A stretch of DNA of 64,000 nucleotides from positions 22,261-86,260 of the forward strand of contig NZ_MTKN01000034.1 of NCBI RefSeq assembly GCF_001975825.1. The letters run 5' to 3'. Positions 20,575 through 28,799 of this stretch are shown piece after piece. This stretch comes from [Flexibacter] sp. ATCC 35208. Its GTDB lineage: Bacteria; Bacteroidota; Bacteroidia; Chitinophagales; Chitinophagaceae. The position numbers and the translations under genes are program-made. The notes under the pieces were generated by a model, which did no database searches, was not told the origin of the DNA, and saw only the letters and a list, made by a program, of their open reading frames with translations. Each line of letters begins with the position of its first letter. Positions within the stretch are counted from its first letter, which is position 1.

Positions 20575-21564
20575 TTGTTAAAAAAATTAAAAGCTGTTCA
20601 GCAGTTCATTGGTAACACTCCGGTGCGGAAGCTACCTGTTGAAGGTCTGCATGCCGATATATATGCTAAACTGGAATGTTTCAATTTTGCCGGGAGTATA
20701 AAAAGCCGACCTGCCTTTAATATCCTGTATAAGGCTATTGAAAGTGGTAGGGTAAACGAGAATAGTACCATCGTGGAATCAAGCTCCGGCAATTTTGCAA
20801 TTGCACTGGCCATGTTATGTAAGCTGGCAGGCATAGATTTTATACCGGTTATAGATCCCAATATAAACCCCGGTTACGAAAAGCTGTTGCGCTACTTGTG
20901 TAAAGAAGTAATGAAGGTAACCACTGTAGATGAAACGGGTGGTTATCTGCTTACCAGGCTAGCCGAAGTACATAGGATGTGCAGCGAGCGTGAAAATGTG
21001 TTCTGGCCCAATCAATATGGGAATAAGCTGAATGCGCAGGCTTATCATCAATTTATGGCTAAAGAGATTGCAGATAATTTTGAAACGCTGGATTATGCAT
21101 TCATTGGCGTTAGTTCCTGTGGTACTATTGCTGGTTTGTCAATAGGTCTTAAGAAAGCCTTCCCCGGTATCCGTATTGTTGCCATTGACGTGGAAGGATC
21201 TGTCATTTTTTCGCAGGAGCCGTGTAAGCGTTTTATATCCGGGATTGGTTCCAGTATCGTACCTCCGCTATTGGGCGAAGCGGATATTGATGAAGTGATA
21301 CATGTGCCACAGGTTGATATTATTGATGGCTGCCACGCCCTGGTGGATGAACACATGTTGTTTGCCGGGGCCTCTTCCGGTGCTTCTTATAGTTGTATAA
21401 AGAAGTATTTTGGCGACCGCCCTGCAATGGATAAGAAACCACAGGTTTTATTTATCTGTCCAGACAGCGGAGAAGCATACCTGGATACGGTGTACAATTC
21501 CCAATGGCGCAAGATGGTGGAGGAGTCGCAGCAAAAAGTATTTGCCAAACCGGCTATTTTATAG
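20575..21564 (+). CDS. sbnA: SbnA-like PLP synthase for the Dap precursor
   Basis: A PLP-dependent cysteine-synthase-fold protein of 329 residues. It has the N-terminal IGNTPVRKL motif, the Schiff-base lysine segment SIKSRPAFN, an SSSGNFA substrate/phosphate loop and a GVSSCGTIAG glycine-rich PLP-phosphate loop. SbnA condenses O-phospho-L-serine with glutamate to give N-(2-amino-2-carboxyethyl)-L-glutamate, which SbnB then cleaves to Dap. The start is taken as TTG 20575 because an in-frame TAA lies at 20566-20568 and the next ATG would remove the INTP region. It lies 40 bases after the terminal NRPS gene, and cysC follows 19 bases later, which indicates one operon. A plain cysteine synthase is the alternative, but the context argues against it. 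Confidence 0.88.
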   Translation: MLKKLKAVQQFIGNTPVRKLPVEGLHADIYAKLECFNFAGSIKSRPAFNILYKAIESGRVNENSTIVESSSGNFAIALAMLCKLAGIDFIPVIDPNINPGYEKLLRYLCKEVMKVTTVDETGGYLLTRLAEVHRMCSERENVFWPNQYGNKLNAQAYHQFMAKEIADNFETLDYAFIGVSSCGTIAGLSIGLKKAFPGIRIVAIDVEGSVIFSQEPCKRFISGIGSSIVPPLLGEADIDEVIHVPQVDIIDGCHALVDEHMLFAGASSGASYSCIKKYFGDRPAMDKKPQVLFICPDSGEAYLDTVYNSQWRKMVEESQQKVFAKPAIL

Positions 21565-21583
21565 GCAACATTCAACCCATGTT

Positions 21584-22135
21584 ATGAAAACAGAAGGATT
21601 TACTATCTGGCTGACCGGTCTGAGTGGTGCGGGCAAATCGACGATTGCAGAAATGTTGCACAGGGAATTCCTGGAGCGGCAGCTACCTTGTGAAACGCTG
21701 GATGGAGATGTAGTGAGGGAACATCTCTCAAAAGGACTTTCATTTTCACGGGAGGACCGTGATATAAATGTCATGCGTATAGGTTTTGTAGCCAACTTGC
21801 TTGCGCGCCATGGGGTAGTGGTAATCGTATCAGCGATATCTCCGTATAATGATGCCCGTAATCTGGTACGGCAGCGCATCGACAACTTTATAGAAGTGTA
21901 CGTTAAATGTCCCATTGAAGAATGTGAGCGCAGGGATGTGAAAGGGTTATATAAAAAGGCCCGTACAGGGGTAATAAAGTCTTTTACGGGCATTGATGAT
22001 CCGTATGAAGAACCTCTGCAACCGGAGGTGATTTGCTATACAGACCATGAAACCGTAGAGCACTCCGTTGAAAAAATTTTACATTATCTCGAACGCGCTG
22101 AATATATATCTGCGGCCATAAAAATCTCAGAATAA
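21584..22135 (+). CDS. cysC: Adenylylsulfate (APS) kinase
   Basis: A 183-residue P-loop kinase with Walker A GLSGAGKST near residues 12-20, a DGDVVREHLS substrate segment, and the family signature running from GLYKKARTG to the TGIDDPYEEP region. APS kinase phosphorylates adenylyl sulfate to PAPS, the sulfonate donor for sulfotransferases. Neither ATP sulfurylase (CysDN) nor PAPS reductase genes are adjacent, so this copy does not look like part of a sulfate-assimilation operon. Between sbnA and a carbamoyltransferase gene, it more likely supplies PAPS for sulfonation of the peptide or a tailoring group. A longer in-frame ORF extends upstream into sbnA; ATG 21584 gives the normal kinase length. 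Confidence 0.93.
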   Translation: MKTEGFTIWLTGLSGAGKSTIAEMLHREFLERQLPCETLDGDVVREHLSKGLSFSREDRDINVMRIGFVANLLARHGVVVIVSAISPYNDARNLVRQRIDNFIEVYVKCPIEECERRDVKGLYKKARTGVIKSFTGIDDPYEEPLQPEVICYTDHETVEHSVEKILHYLERAEYISAAIKISE

Positions 22136-22140
22136 TTCCC

Positions 22141-23844
22141 ATGAAAAAAAGAAACTATGTAGGGATCGCATCTACCTGTCATGATCCCGCCATTGCTATA
22201 ATTAACTCAGCCGGAGACCTGGTATTTGCAGAGGCAACAGAGCGTTATCTGCAGAATAAACGCGCATGGAACTGTGTTCCTGATGATCTGATCCGCTCCA
22301 AACAACTGGTAAGGGAATATTGCGAACCGGATGCTGAGCTGGTGATTGCTACTTCCTGGGATCGTAAGTACATCAAACGTATCAGTAATCCCTTATGGCA
22401 GTGGATGATGAACCGCCGGCTGAAGGGGAATGAAGGCCAGGTGATTAAAACCATGCGCCATGGTATGATTGCCAACGGTGACCTGGCTGGTAAAAACATG
22501 GGTATCAATTTTTTTAGGCAGTTTAGCAATCCCAACATCATTGAAAAGACCTACAGTCATCATCTTACACATGCGGCATTTGCCTGTTACAGCAGCCCTT
22601 TTGAAGAGGCTGTATGTGCTGTGGCAGATGGGTTTGGAGAGTCAGGATCAACCGCTTTCTACCATTATAGGAACGGAATACTGACGCCCATTCCTGGCAT
22701 ACCATCATCAGCCGGTAGCCTGGGCATGCTGTATGGTTTTGTTTGTAATGCCTGCGGGTTTAATCACCTGGAAGGGGAGGAGTGGAAAGTGATGGGCCTT
22801 GCACCTTATGGAAAATTTAATCAGGCAGTATATGACTTGTTGCGCACTTTTCTAGCAGTAAAGGATTGTAGGCTGATTCCATTGCGCAGGGCATTTGAAG
22901 TGACACCGGCATTGAAGGTGTTGGCGAAAGACTGGCCAGGTGACGATTCGCTGAAGTACGCAGACATGGCATTTACCGGGCAATTCTTTTTTTCTGAGAT
23001 ATTATCTGAACTACTGGAGAATCTTTATAAGCTGGGCATTTCAGAAAACCTCGTATTAACCGGTGGTTGCGCGCTCAACTCTGCCTATAATGGCAAAGTG
23101 CAGGAGCTTACCAGCTTTAAAAACCTTCATGTACCCTGTGCACCTGCGGATGATGGTAATGCTGTTGGTGCAGCGCTCCTGGCTTTCTATGAAGATCATT
23201 CCGGTAAGGAAGTGGCAGGTGTAAGATCCCCATACCTTGGATCACGCATGTCGTCGGATGCAATAGAACGATTGCGTCGTTTCAATAAATTTAATGGTGC
23301 TACCGTTTCGGAGGACATTTGTGTGACTACCGCCAAACTAATTGCCAGTGGGAAAATAATTGGGTGGGTACAGGGCCGGGCAGAATATGGACCGCGCTCA
23401 CTGGGCAACCGTTCTATACTGGCCGATCCACGTAATGAGAATATAAAAGATATTATAAACAGCCGTGTAAAGTTCAGGGAAGAGTTCAGGCCATTTGCAC
23501 CTTCGATATTGCATGAACACGGACACGAATATTTTGAAAACTATTCGGAATCGTTGTACATGGAGAAAGCGTTACGCTTTAAACAGGAAAATGTACACAA
23601 GGTTCCCGGGGTCGTGCATGTGGATGGTACCGGAAGGCTGCAGACCGTCAGAAAGGAATACAATGAAAGGTTCTATAATCTTATATCGGCATTTAATGAC
23701 ATTACAGGTGTTCCAATCATACTAAATACAAGTTTCAACATCATGGGGAAGCCTATTGTACATTCAGTGGAAGATGCAGTGGCGATGTTCTGCACCACTG
23801 GTATAGATGCGCTTGTGATCAATGATGATCTGATCATGCTGTAA
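22141..23844 (+). CDS. NodU/CmcH/TobZ-family carbamoyltransferase
   Basis: A 567-residue protein of the carbamoyltransferase family. The N-terminal Kae1-like half shows STCHDPAIAI near residues 12-21, the metal/substrate motif HHLTHAAFACY near 140, a DGFGESGS nucleotide loop, GGCALNSAYNGK and APADDGNAVGAALLAF. The C-terminal half shows GRAEYGPRSLGNRSILADPR and FREEFRPFAPSIL. Family members use carbamoyl phosphate and ATP to form carbamoyl-adenylate and transfer the carbamoyl group to a hydroxyl (CmcH, TobZ, NodU) or, in VioL-type enzymes, to the beta-amine of Dap. It starts 5 bases after cysC, so they are probably co-transcribed. The acceptor is unknown: a sugar or serine hydroxyl, or an amine on the peptide. 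Confidence 0.9.
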   Translation: MKKRNYVGIASTCHDPAIAIINSAGDLVFAEATERYLQNKRAWNCVPDDLIRSKQLVREYCEPDAELVIATSWDRKYIKRISNPLWQWMMNRRLKGNEGQVIKTMRHGMIANGDLAGKNMGINFFRQFSNPNIIEKTYSHHLTHAAFACYSSPFEEAVCAVADGFGESGSTAFYHYRNGILTPIPGIPSSAGSLGMLYGFVCNACGFNHLEGEEWKVMGLAPYGKFNQAVYDLLRTFLAVKDCRLIPLRRAFEVTPALKVLAKDWPGDDSLKYADMAFTGQFFFSEILSELLENLYKLGISENLVLTGGCALNSAYNGKVQELTSFKNLHVPCAPADDGNAVGAALLAFYEDHSGKEVAGVRSPYLGSRMSSDAIERLRRFNKFNGATVSEDICVTTAKLIASGKIIGWVQGRAEYGPRSLGNRSILADPRNENIKDIINSRVKFREEFRPFAPSILHEHGHEYFENYSESLYMEKALRFKQENVHKVPGVVHVDGTGRLQTVRKEYNERFYNLISAFNDITGVPIILNTSFNIMGKPIVHSVEDAVAMFCTTGIDALVINDDLIML

Positions 23845-23864
23845 TAATGAAATAAAGGAATACA

Positions 23865-25250
23865 ATGAAAAATATTGTAATCATTGGTGGAGGCATGAGT
23901 GGGCACCTGCTGTTAATTAATCTGTTGCGCTCTTACCGGGAGGGAACGATTAGGGTGACACTGTTGGAGAAAGAGGCAGTAGACCGCCTGGGCGTACCTT
24001 ATTCCACGGAGGATAAAGATCATCTTCTGAATGTGCCGGCGGTCAATATGAGCGCCCTGGCTGACGAAAAGAATCACTTTGTGGAATGGTTGTATAACGC
24101 TGGTTTACCCTATTCTGCAGGTTCGTTTGTGCCCAGGAATATTTACCGGCAATACATACTCCATCTGCTCGATGTACTGCTTCAAAATAAGCCGTTATCC
24201 ATACAGATCAACCGCATCAGGGCCGAAGTAACAGATGTGGATATGGAGGCCCGCATGGTTATAACAGCAGACGGCACCAGCTATTCTTTTGATAAGCTGG
24301 TGCTCGCCACCGGCACCTTTGCTGCTGAGCACCTGCCCCTTTCGGATAATACCTACCTTCAAATGCCCGGCTATAAGCACTCAGCCTGGGACACTGCCTG
24401 GGTGCCTCATCTAAATGGAAATGAAACCGTTTTTATTATAGGAACCGGTTTAACTATGACGGATACACTGATCAGCCTCTGGAAGTCCGGTCATCATGGT
24501 AATATAATAGCCCTTTCAAAGCACGGACTTTTACCGGCTGTACATAAGAAATGTCCGCCTTATCCTGATTTCTGGGAAGAAATCCATCAGCAAACAACTG
24601 TGTTGGATATGTTTCGGATAGTACGAAAACATCTTCACAATGCTGAAACAACCGGCATTGATTGGCGCCCAGTGATAGATGCATTGCGCCCTTATACTGT
24701 ACGTCTGTGGAAACAGTTGTCCGATGCGGAAAAGAGGGTTTTTTTAGTGCATCTGCGTCATCGATGGGATGTAGCCAGGCACCGTTTGCCAGAAGCTTGT
24801 GCAGGTATTGTATCAGCATGCTTACAGTCAGAGAAGGTAAAGATCATAGCTGGCCGCATCCAGCGTATCCAGGTTGATGAAGGTGGCCATTTTACTGTTG
24901 GCATACAAGAGCCTCGTACACATCGGCAAATACAGCTGAATGCTGATGTGATAGTCAATTGTATGGGGCCGGCAACAAATTATAATCGTATACCCCAGGC
25001 ACTTATCTGTAATCTTTTGGAGAGAGGGTTGATAAGTACTGACGCCTTTTGCCTGGGTGTTGTTTGTAATGACAAAGGAGCACTGATTAAGGATAATGGG
25101 CAGGTCTCAGATTGTTTTTATACACTGGGAGCTCCTGCAAAAGGAATGTTTTGGGAAACAACGGCCGTACCTGAGATTAGAGTGCAGGCCCGGCAAATTG
25201 CGCACACAATATTGAATGCAATTAAAGAGGTGTCATCCCCGATTGTCTGA
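23865..25250 (+). CDS. FAD/NAD(P)-binding oxidoreductase (PF13454-like)
   Basis: A 461-residue flavoprotein. An N-terminal FAD Rossmann motif is seen as IIGGGMSGHLL (residues 5-15), with an acidic residue ending the second strand (LLEKE). A second dinucleotide motif, IIGTGLTMTD, lies near 190, and a late VNCMGPATNY segment resembles the FAD-contacting end of related proteins. It looks like the FAD-NAD(P)-binding family PF13454, whose characterised roles are few. It follows the carbamoyltransferase gene by 20 bases and is the last enzyme of the cluster, so a tailoring oxidation such as hydroxylation is possible. The sequence does not show the substrate or reaction. Confidence 0.75.
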   Translation: MKNIVIIGGGMSGHLLLINLLRSYREGTIRVTLLEKEAVDRLGVPYSTEDKDHLLNVPAVNMSALADEKNHFVEWLYNAGLPYSAGSFVPRNIYRQYILHLLDVLLQNKPLSIQINRIRAEVTDVDMEARMVITADGTSYSFDKLVLATGTFAAEHLPLSDNTYLQMPGYKHSAWDTAWVPHLNGNETVFIIGTGLTMTDTLISLWKSGHHGNIIALSKHGLLPAVHKKCPPYPDFWEEIHQQTTVLDMFRIVRKHLHNAETTGIDWRPVIDALRPYTVRLWKQLSDAEKRVFLVHLRHRWDVARHRLPEACAGIVSACLQSEKVKIIAGRIQRIQVDEGGHFTVGIQEPRTHRQIQLNADVIVNCMGPATNYNRIPQALICNLLERGLISTDAFCLGVVCNDKGALIKDNGQVSDCFYTLGAPAKGMFWETTAVPEIRVQARQIAHTILNAIKEVSSPIV

Positions 25251-25268
25251 TATATAAAATTAAAACTC

Positions 25269-25571
25269 ATGGAACTTGGTACAGCCATCAGAAGGATACG
25301 GATAAATCTTGGCATTAAGCAGGAGGAACTTGCAGCTGCTCTGGATGTGTCGCAGTCTTATTTGTCAAAAGTAGAAAGCAACAAATCAAAGTTGTATGTG
25401 GACGATCTGGTGCGTATTGCTGAATATACGAATACGCCACTGATTAATTTTTTTACAGAAGAGATGAAGGAGGAGCCATCGGGACATGATTCGATTCAAC
25501 GTAATGAGATATTAAACCTGTTAAAAGAACAAAATAGATATCTGCAATTGCTGGTGGATAAGAAGATGTAA
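25269..25571 (+). CDS. Small XRE-type HTH protein
   Basis: A 100-residue protein with an N-terminal helix-turn-helix of the XRE/Cro family (IRRIRINLGIKQEELAAALDV through SQSYLSKVESNK, residues 6-40). A C-terminal helical tail (NEILNLLKEQNRYLQLLVDKK) may dimerise. It starts 18 bases after the oxidoreductase gene and is followed by a terminator, so it is probably the last cistron of the peptide operon. It could be a cluster-specific regulator, but such small HTH proteins are common in Bacteroidota and may be unrelated to the pathway. Confidence 0.8.
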   Translation: MELGTAIRRIRINLGIKQEELAAALDVSQSYLSKVESNKSKLYVDDLVRIAEYTNTPLINFFTEEMKEEPSGHDSIQRNEILNLLKEQNRYLQLLVDKKM

Positions 25572-25582
25572 AAATTATAAAA

Positions 25583-25612
25583 AAAAGGCATCGACGTAAG
25601 TCGATGCCTTTT
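25583..25612. terminator. Bidirectional intrinsic terminator at the end of the NRPS cluster
   Basis: Perfect 9-bp stem GGCATCGAC / GTCGATGCC with GTAA loop, flanked by AAAA before and TTTT after. It lies 12 bases after the HTH gene stop and marks the likely 3' end of the cluster transcript. Confidence 0.85.
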
Positions 25613-25640
25613 GAAAATTTTGAAGCGCCAGCTTCATCTG

Positions 25641-25726
25641 TACCCGGGATGGGAGTTGAACCCACACTCCCATTGCTGGGAACGGGATTTTAAGTCCCGC
25701 GTGTCTACCGATTCCACCACCCGGGT
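25641..25726 (-). tRNA. tRNA-Leu (TAA)
   Basis: An 86-base type II tRNA on the minus strand. The acceptor stem pairs ACCCGGG with CCCGGGT, the discriminator is A, and the T arm is GTGGG-TTCAACT-CCCAT. The anticodon stem-loop contains GGGACTTAAAATCCC with anticodon TAA, and a long variable arm follows, as expected for leucine. CCA is not encoded. Confidence 0.95.
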
Positions 25727-25777
25727 GGCCCTAAACAAAAAATCCAAATTGCACTGCAATTTGGAAGTTTGTCAGTG

Positions 25778-25850
<73 letters not shown>

Positions 25851-26049
25851 TTGTATTAAGAACTTATTTCCCTCAGAAATAACCCGTTGTTTTTTCGTTG
25901 GGATTGCAAAGATAGGATTTGTTTTATAAAAACAAAAAAATCTTATCCTTATTTTTTAAAATTTGTAACCCACTACCCGAAAACCAAGCCCAGCCCAGCT
26001 TTAAAGTAAATAAAAAAGACTGCGATACCACAGCCTTTTCTAAAAATCT

Positions 26050-26901
26050 TTAAAATTTATATCTGTACCTGACCACACCTACCTGCACTTTCTGCCTGCC
26101 ATATACATCCTGTGATTCTAACAGATCCATCTCATTGTACGTATTTCTGTATATGATATAATCGCCGGACGTAACATTCACAGTTGTAGTCGCCCCAATC
26201 CTGTTTTTCGCATCGTAGTCAAATACATAATCCGGTAACATCTTCTGTTTGGAAGGGTAGTAGCGGTAAATATCTGTCAGTAAACCCTGGTCATTGTACT
26301 TGTAATAGATCTTGCCTTTGTTCGTTTCCTGCTCTTCTACTATGTGTCCTGCACTATCCAGTACAAATTTAACCGTCGTTGAGTCTTCCAGCTTTTCCCC
26401 ACGGAAATGGATCATTCTGGTAGGTCTGTTCAGAGAATCGTACACATACCGTCTTGTTTCTGATACTGTGTACTTATTCTTAGGATCCTCGGTTTTGACG
26501 TAAATTTCCTTGATATTATGGGAAGAGTCGTATTTGTCGTACGTATAAATGGTTGTAGTAATCACATTACGGGTACTATCCACAATCTTTGTCAGCTGAC
26601 CATGGGTATTAAAGTACGTCCGCATAATGGAACGGCCTGTAGCGATGGAGGCGGTCACTGTCATCAGCTGGCGGTAGTCGTCCAGAAAATCCCGCTCACT
26701 CTTAAAGTCGTAATCGGTCTTCCGTCCCTCGGCATCGAGACTTACTACTACCTGAGATTGTACTTTGGCCTTTTTGAAATTAGCCTGGTTGGCCTCCGTC
26801 TGTTTGGTATTGAGGATATCCAGGTAATAATACTGGGCCCTGGCTCCTGTGTAAAGTCCCAGAAATATGGCTATTGTAAATAAAGTTTTCCTCGTGTACA
26901 T
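26050..26901 (-). CDS. Secreted YD-repeat-like protein of unknown function
   Basis: A 283-residue protein with a signal peptide (FTIAIFLGLYTGARAQ). The body contains recurring Y-x-Y-D and N-x-x-G-x-L segments such as IYTYDKYDSSHN, RYVYDSLNRP, KYNDQGLLTDI and VFDYDAKNR, which resemble the short YD/RHS-like beta repeats of many Bacteroidota exported proteins. No catalytic motif is seen. It is monocistronic on the minus strand and divergent from the DUF3667 gene. Its function is not known; periplasmic or surface location is inferred from the signal peptide. Confidence 0.75.
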   Translation of the reverse strand: MYTRKTLFTIAIFLGLYTGARAQYYYLDILNTKQTEANQANFKKAKVQSQVVVSLDAEGRKTDYDFKSERDFLDDYRQLMTVTASIATGRSIMRTYFNTHGQLTKIVDSTRNVITTTIYTYDKYDSSHNIKEIYVKTEDPKNKYTVSETRRYVYDSLNRPTRMIHFRGEKLEDSTTVKFVLDSAGHIVEEQETNKGKIYYKYNDQGLLTDIYRYYPSKQKMLPDYVFDYDAKNRIGATTTVNVTSGDYIIYRNTYNEMDLLESQDVYGRQKVQVGVVRYRYKF

Positions 26902-27047
26902 ATTAAATGCAAAAATAATGATTTAGGGGATGTTATGGATGAAGGATTTGTAAATTATTGAAATCCAGTCCCAACCCAATTTTGTATTCCCCTAAAACGT
27001 AAAACAGATTAAAAAAATTATATTTATAGGACTAACACTTTAGCCAT

Positions 27048-27977
27048 TTGAAAACACAACCTATCAGGGCAGAAAAAAACTGTCTTAATTGTGGCACCGA
27101 AGTTCCGGAGCGCTACTGTACTCATTGTGGTCAGGAAAATACCGTTCCTCACGAAACTTTCGGCCACCTGTTCAACCACTTCTTCGCCGATGTAATCCAT
27201 TATGATTCAAAGACATTAATCACACTCAAGTACCTGCTGTTCCGGCCAGGGTTCCTCACCCAGGAATATACCGCCGGCAAAAGGGTCCGGTACGTGAATC
27301 CGATTAAGTTCTACATCTTTACGTCCTTCGTTTTTTTCTTCAGTTATTTCGCCTTTACGCATAAGGAAGAAAAAGGTGACACCCCAGGAGTGGTGGTCAC
27401 CGAAAGCTACAACCTGAATGACTATGACAAAACGGATAGCGTCGCCAAAGCCTGGGCCGAAAAAATGGACAAGTACAAGGATGAAAAAGGCTATTTGGCC
27501 GCCCAAAAAGCCCTCCCTGAAAGTCAGCGGGATGGGATTATTACAAAACAGGCTGTCCGCCAGTATTTTAAACAGAAAGAACGGAAGGAAAAAGGAGAGG
27601 AGAGCATGGACGAACGATTCCAGCATAACTATCCTAAAATGATGTTCGTCTTACTCCCGCTATTTGCCCTTTACCTCAAATGGTTTTACCGCCGCAGCAA
27701 GCAATGGTTCTATGCCGACCATGCAATTTTCTCCCTACACTTCCATACGTTCTTTTTTATCTTCTACCTTTTCACCACCATATTAGATTGGCTCTTTAAT
27801 GTAGATTTTATATCTGTTTTTGGACTTATCGTCGTCTTTATTTACCTCATGCTGTCATTAAAGAGAATCTATGGCGGCAAGTCATTCTGGAAAGCATTAT
27901 TACTGGTGTTGTTATATAGTTTCACCCTCTTACTGGTCTTCACCGGGTTTTCATTATTGCTTACAATTTTGACGTAA
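27048..27977 (+). CDS. DUF3667 membrane protein with zinc-ribbon-like N-terminus
   Basis: A 309-residue protein. The N-terminus carries two CxxC pairs (CLNCG at residues 13-17 and CTHCG near 27), a zinc-ribbon-like element. The DUF3667 core (YLLFRPGFLTQEYTAGKR, then VNPIKFYIFTSFVFFF) follows, with a charged cytosolic stretch and at least three further hydrophobic segments in the C-terminal third. The function of the family is not known. TTG 27048 is the start because no ATG precedes the zinc ribbon in frame. The enoyl-CoA hydratase gene follows after 8 bases, suggesting an operon. Confidence 0.85.
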   Translation: MKTQPIRAEKNCLNCGTEVPERYCTHCGQENTVPHETFGHLFNHFFADVIHYDSKTLITLKYLLFRPGFLTQEYTAGKRVRYVNPIKFYIFTSFVFFFSYFAFTHKEEKGDTPGVVVTESYNLNDYDKTDSVAKAWAEKMDKYKDEKGYLAAQKALPESQRDGIITKQAVRQYFKQKERKEKGEESMDERFQHNYPKMMFVLLPLFALYLKWFYRRSKQWFYADHAIFSLHFHTFFFIFYLFTTILDWLFNVDFISVFGLIVVFIYLMLSLKRIYGGKSFWKALLLVLLYSFTLLLVFTGFSLLLTILT

Positions 27978-27985
27978 ATTAGGGG

Positions 27986-28765
27986 ATGCAACCAGAATTT
28001 ATAATCATACACCAGCAGGTAGCGCCATATGTTGCGCACATCCAATTGAACCGCCCTAAAGAACTGAATGCCCTCAATCTGCAATTAATGACAGAGCTGA
28101 AGGACGCATTAAAATCACTGGACGCAGACGAGAGTGTACGCGTAATCGTGATCAGCGGAAATGAAAAAGCTTTTGCGGCAGGCGCTGATATCAAACAGAT
28201 GGCAGGGAAAACTGCCATGGATATGTATAATATAGATCAATTCAGTACCTGGGATACAATAAAGAAAACAAAAAAGCCGTTGATTGCAGCAGTAAGCGGT
28301 TTTGCATTAGGCGGTGGCTGTGAACTCGTTATGCTTTGCGATATGATCATAGCCAGTGAAACCGCCCGATTTGGACAACCTGAAATCAAGATCGGCGTGA
28401 TGCCCGGAGCAGGAGGGACCCAACGCCTGACAAGGGCCGTGGGCAAAGCTCTTGCTATGGAAATGGTACTGACGGGAAAATTTATTACCGCAATTGAAGC
28501 ATTAAATGCAGGACTAATTAACCGTATCGTTCCGGTTGAATTATATTTGCAGGAAGCAATCCAGTTAGCGACCGAAATTGCAGCACTGAGTCCACTCGCT
28601 GTACGCATGGCGAAAGAGTCTGTACTGAAAGCTTTCGATAGCTCGCTGGAAGAAGGCTTACATTTTGAAAGGAAGAACTTCTACCTGCTGTTTGCCTCCG
28701 ATGATCAGAAAGAAGGCATGCAGGCTTTTGTAGAAAAACGAGTACCTGTATTTAAAGGAAAATGA
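27986..28765 (+). CDS. Enoyl-CoA hydratase/isomerase family protein
   Basis: A 259-residue crotonase-fold enzyme, the normal family length. The oxyanion-hole segment AFAAGADIKQM is followed by GFALGGGCELVMLCDM (first catalytic Glu region) and FGQPEIKIGVMPGAGGTQRL (second catalytic Glu region). Both glutamates expected in a true hydratase are present. It would hydrate trans-2-enoyl-CoA to 3-hydroxyacyl-CoA in fatty-acid or phenylacetate-type beta-oxidation. It probably shares an mRNA with the upstream DUF3667 gene. The exact acyl specificity cannot be read from the sequence. Confidence 0.92.
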   Translation: MQPEFIIIHQQVAPYVAHIQLNRPKELNALNLQLMTELKDALKSLDADESVRVIVISGNEKAFAAGADIKQMAGKTAMDMYNIDQFSTWDTIKKTKKPLIAAVSGFALGGGCELVMLCDMIIASETARFGQPEIKIGVMPGAGGTQRLTRAVGKALAMEMVLTGKFITAIEALNAGLINRIVPVELYLQEAIQLATEIAALSPLAVRMAKESVLKAFDSSLEEGLHFERKNFYLLFASDDQKEGMQAFVEKRVPVFKGK

Positions 28766-28799
28766 TAGCGGCTATAGAAAGGCCGTGAACAATGAAATC

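Noticed and set aside
4094..23844. Tuberactinomycin-like (viomycin) pathway suggested by Dap genes plus carbamoyltransferase
   Set aside because: A-domain codes read Gly, Ser, Ala and Dap-like in a linear order with terminal TE; no capreomycidine or arginine enzymes are seen.
1..25250. Siderophore (staphyloferrin B-like) interpretation of the SbnA/SbnB pair
   Set aside because: No NIS synthetase, decarboxylase or siderophore exporter is seen; a Dap-ending NRPS with Cys-TE and APS kinase fits better, although the TonB receptor keeps the idea alive.
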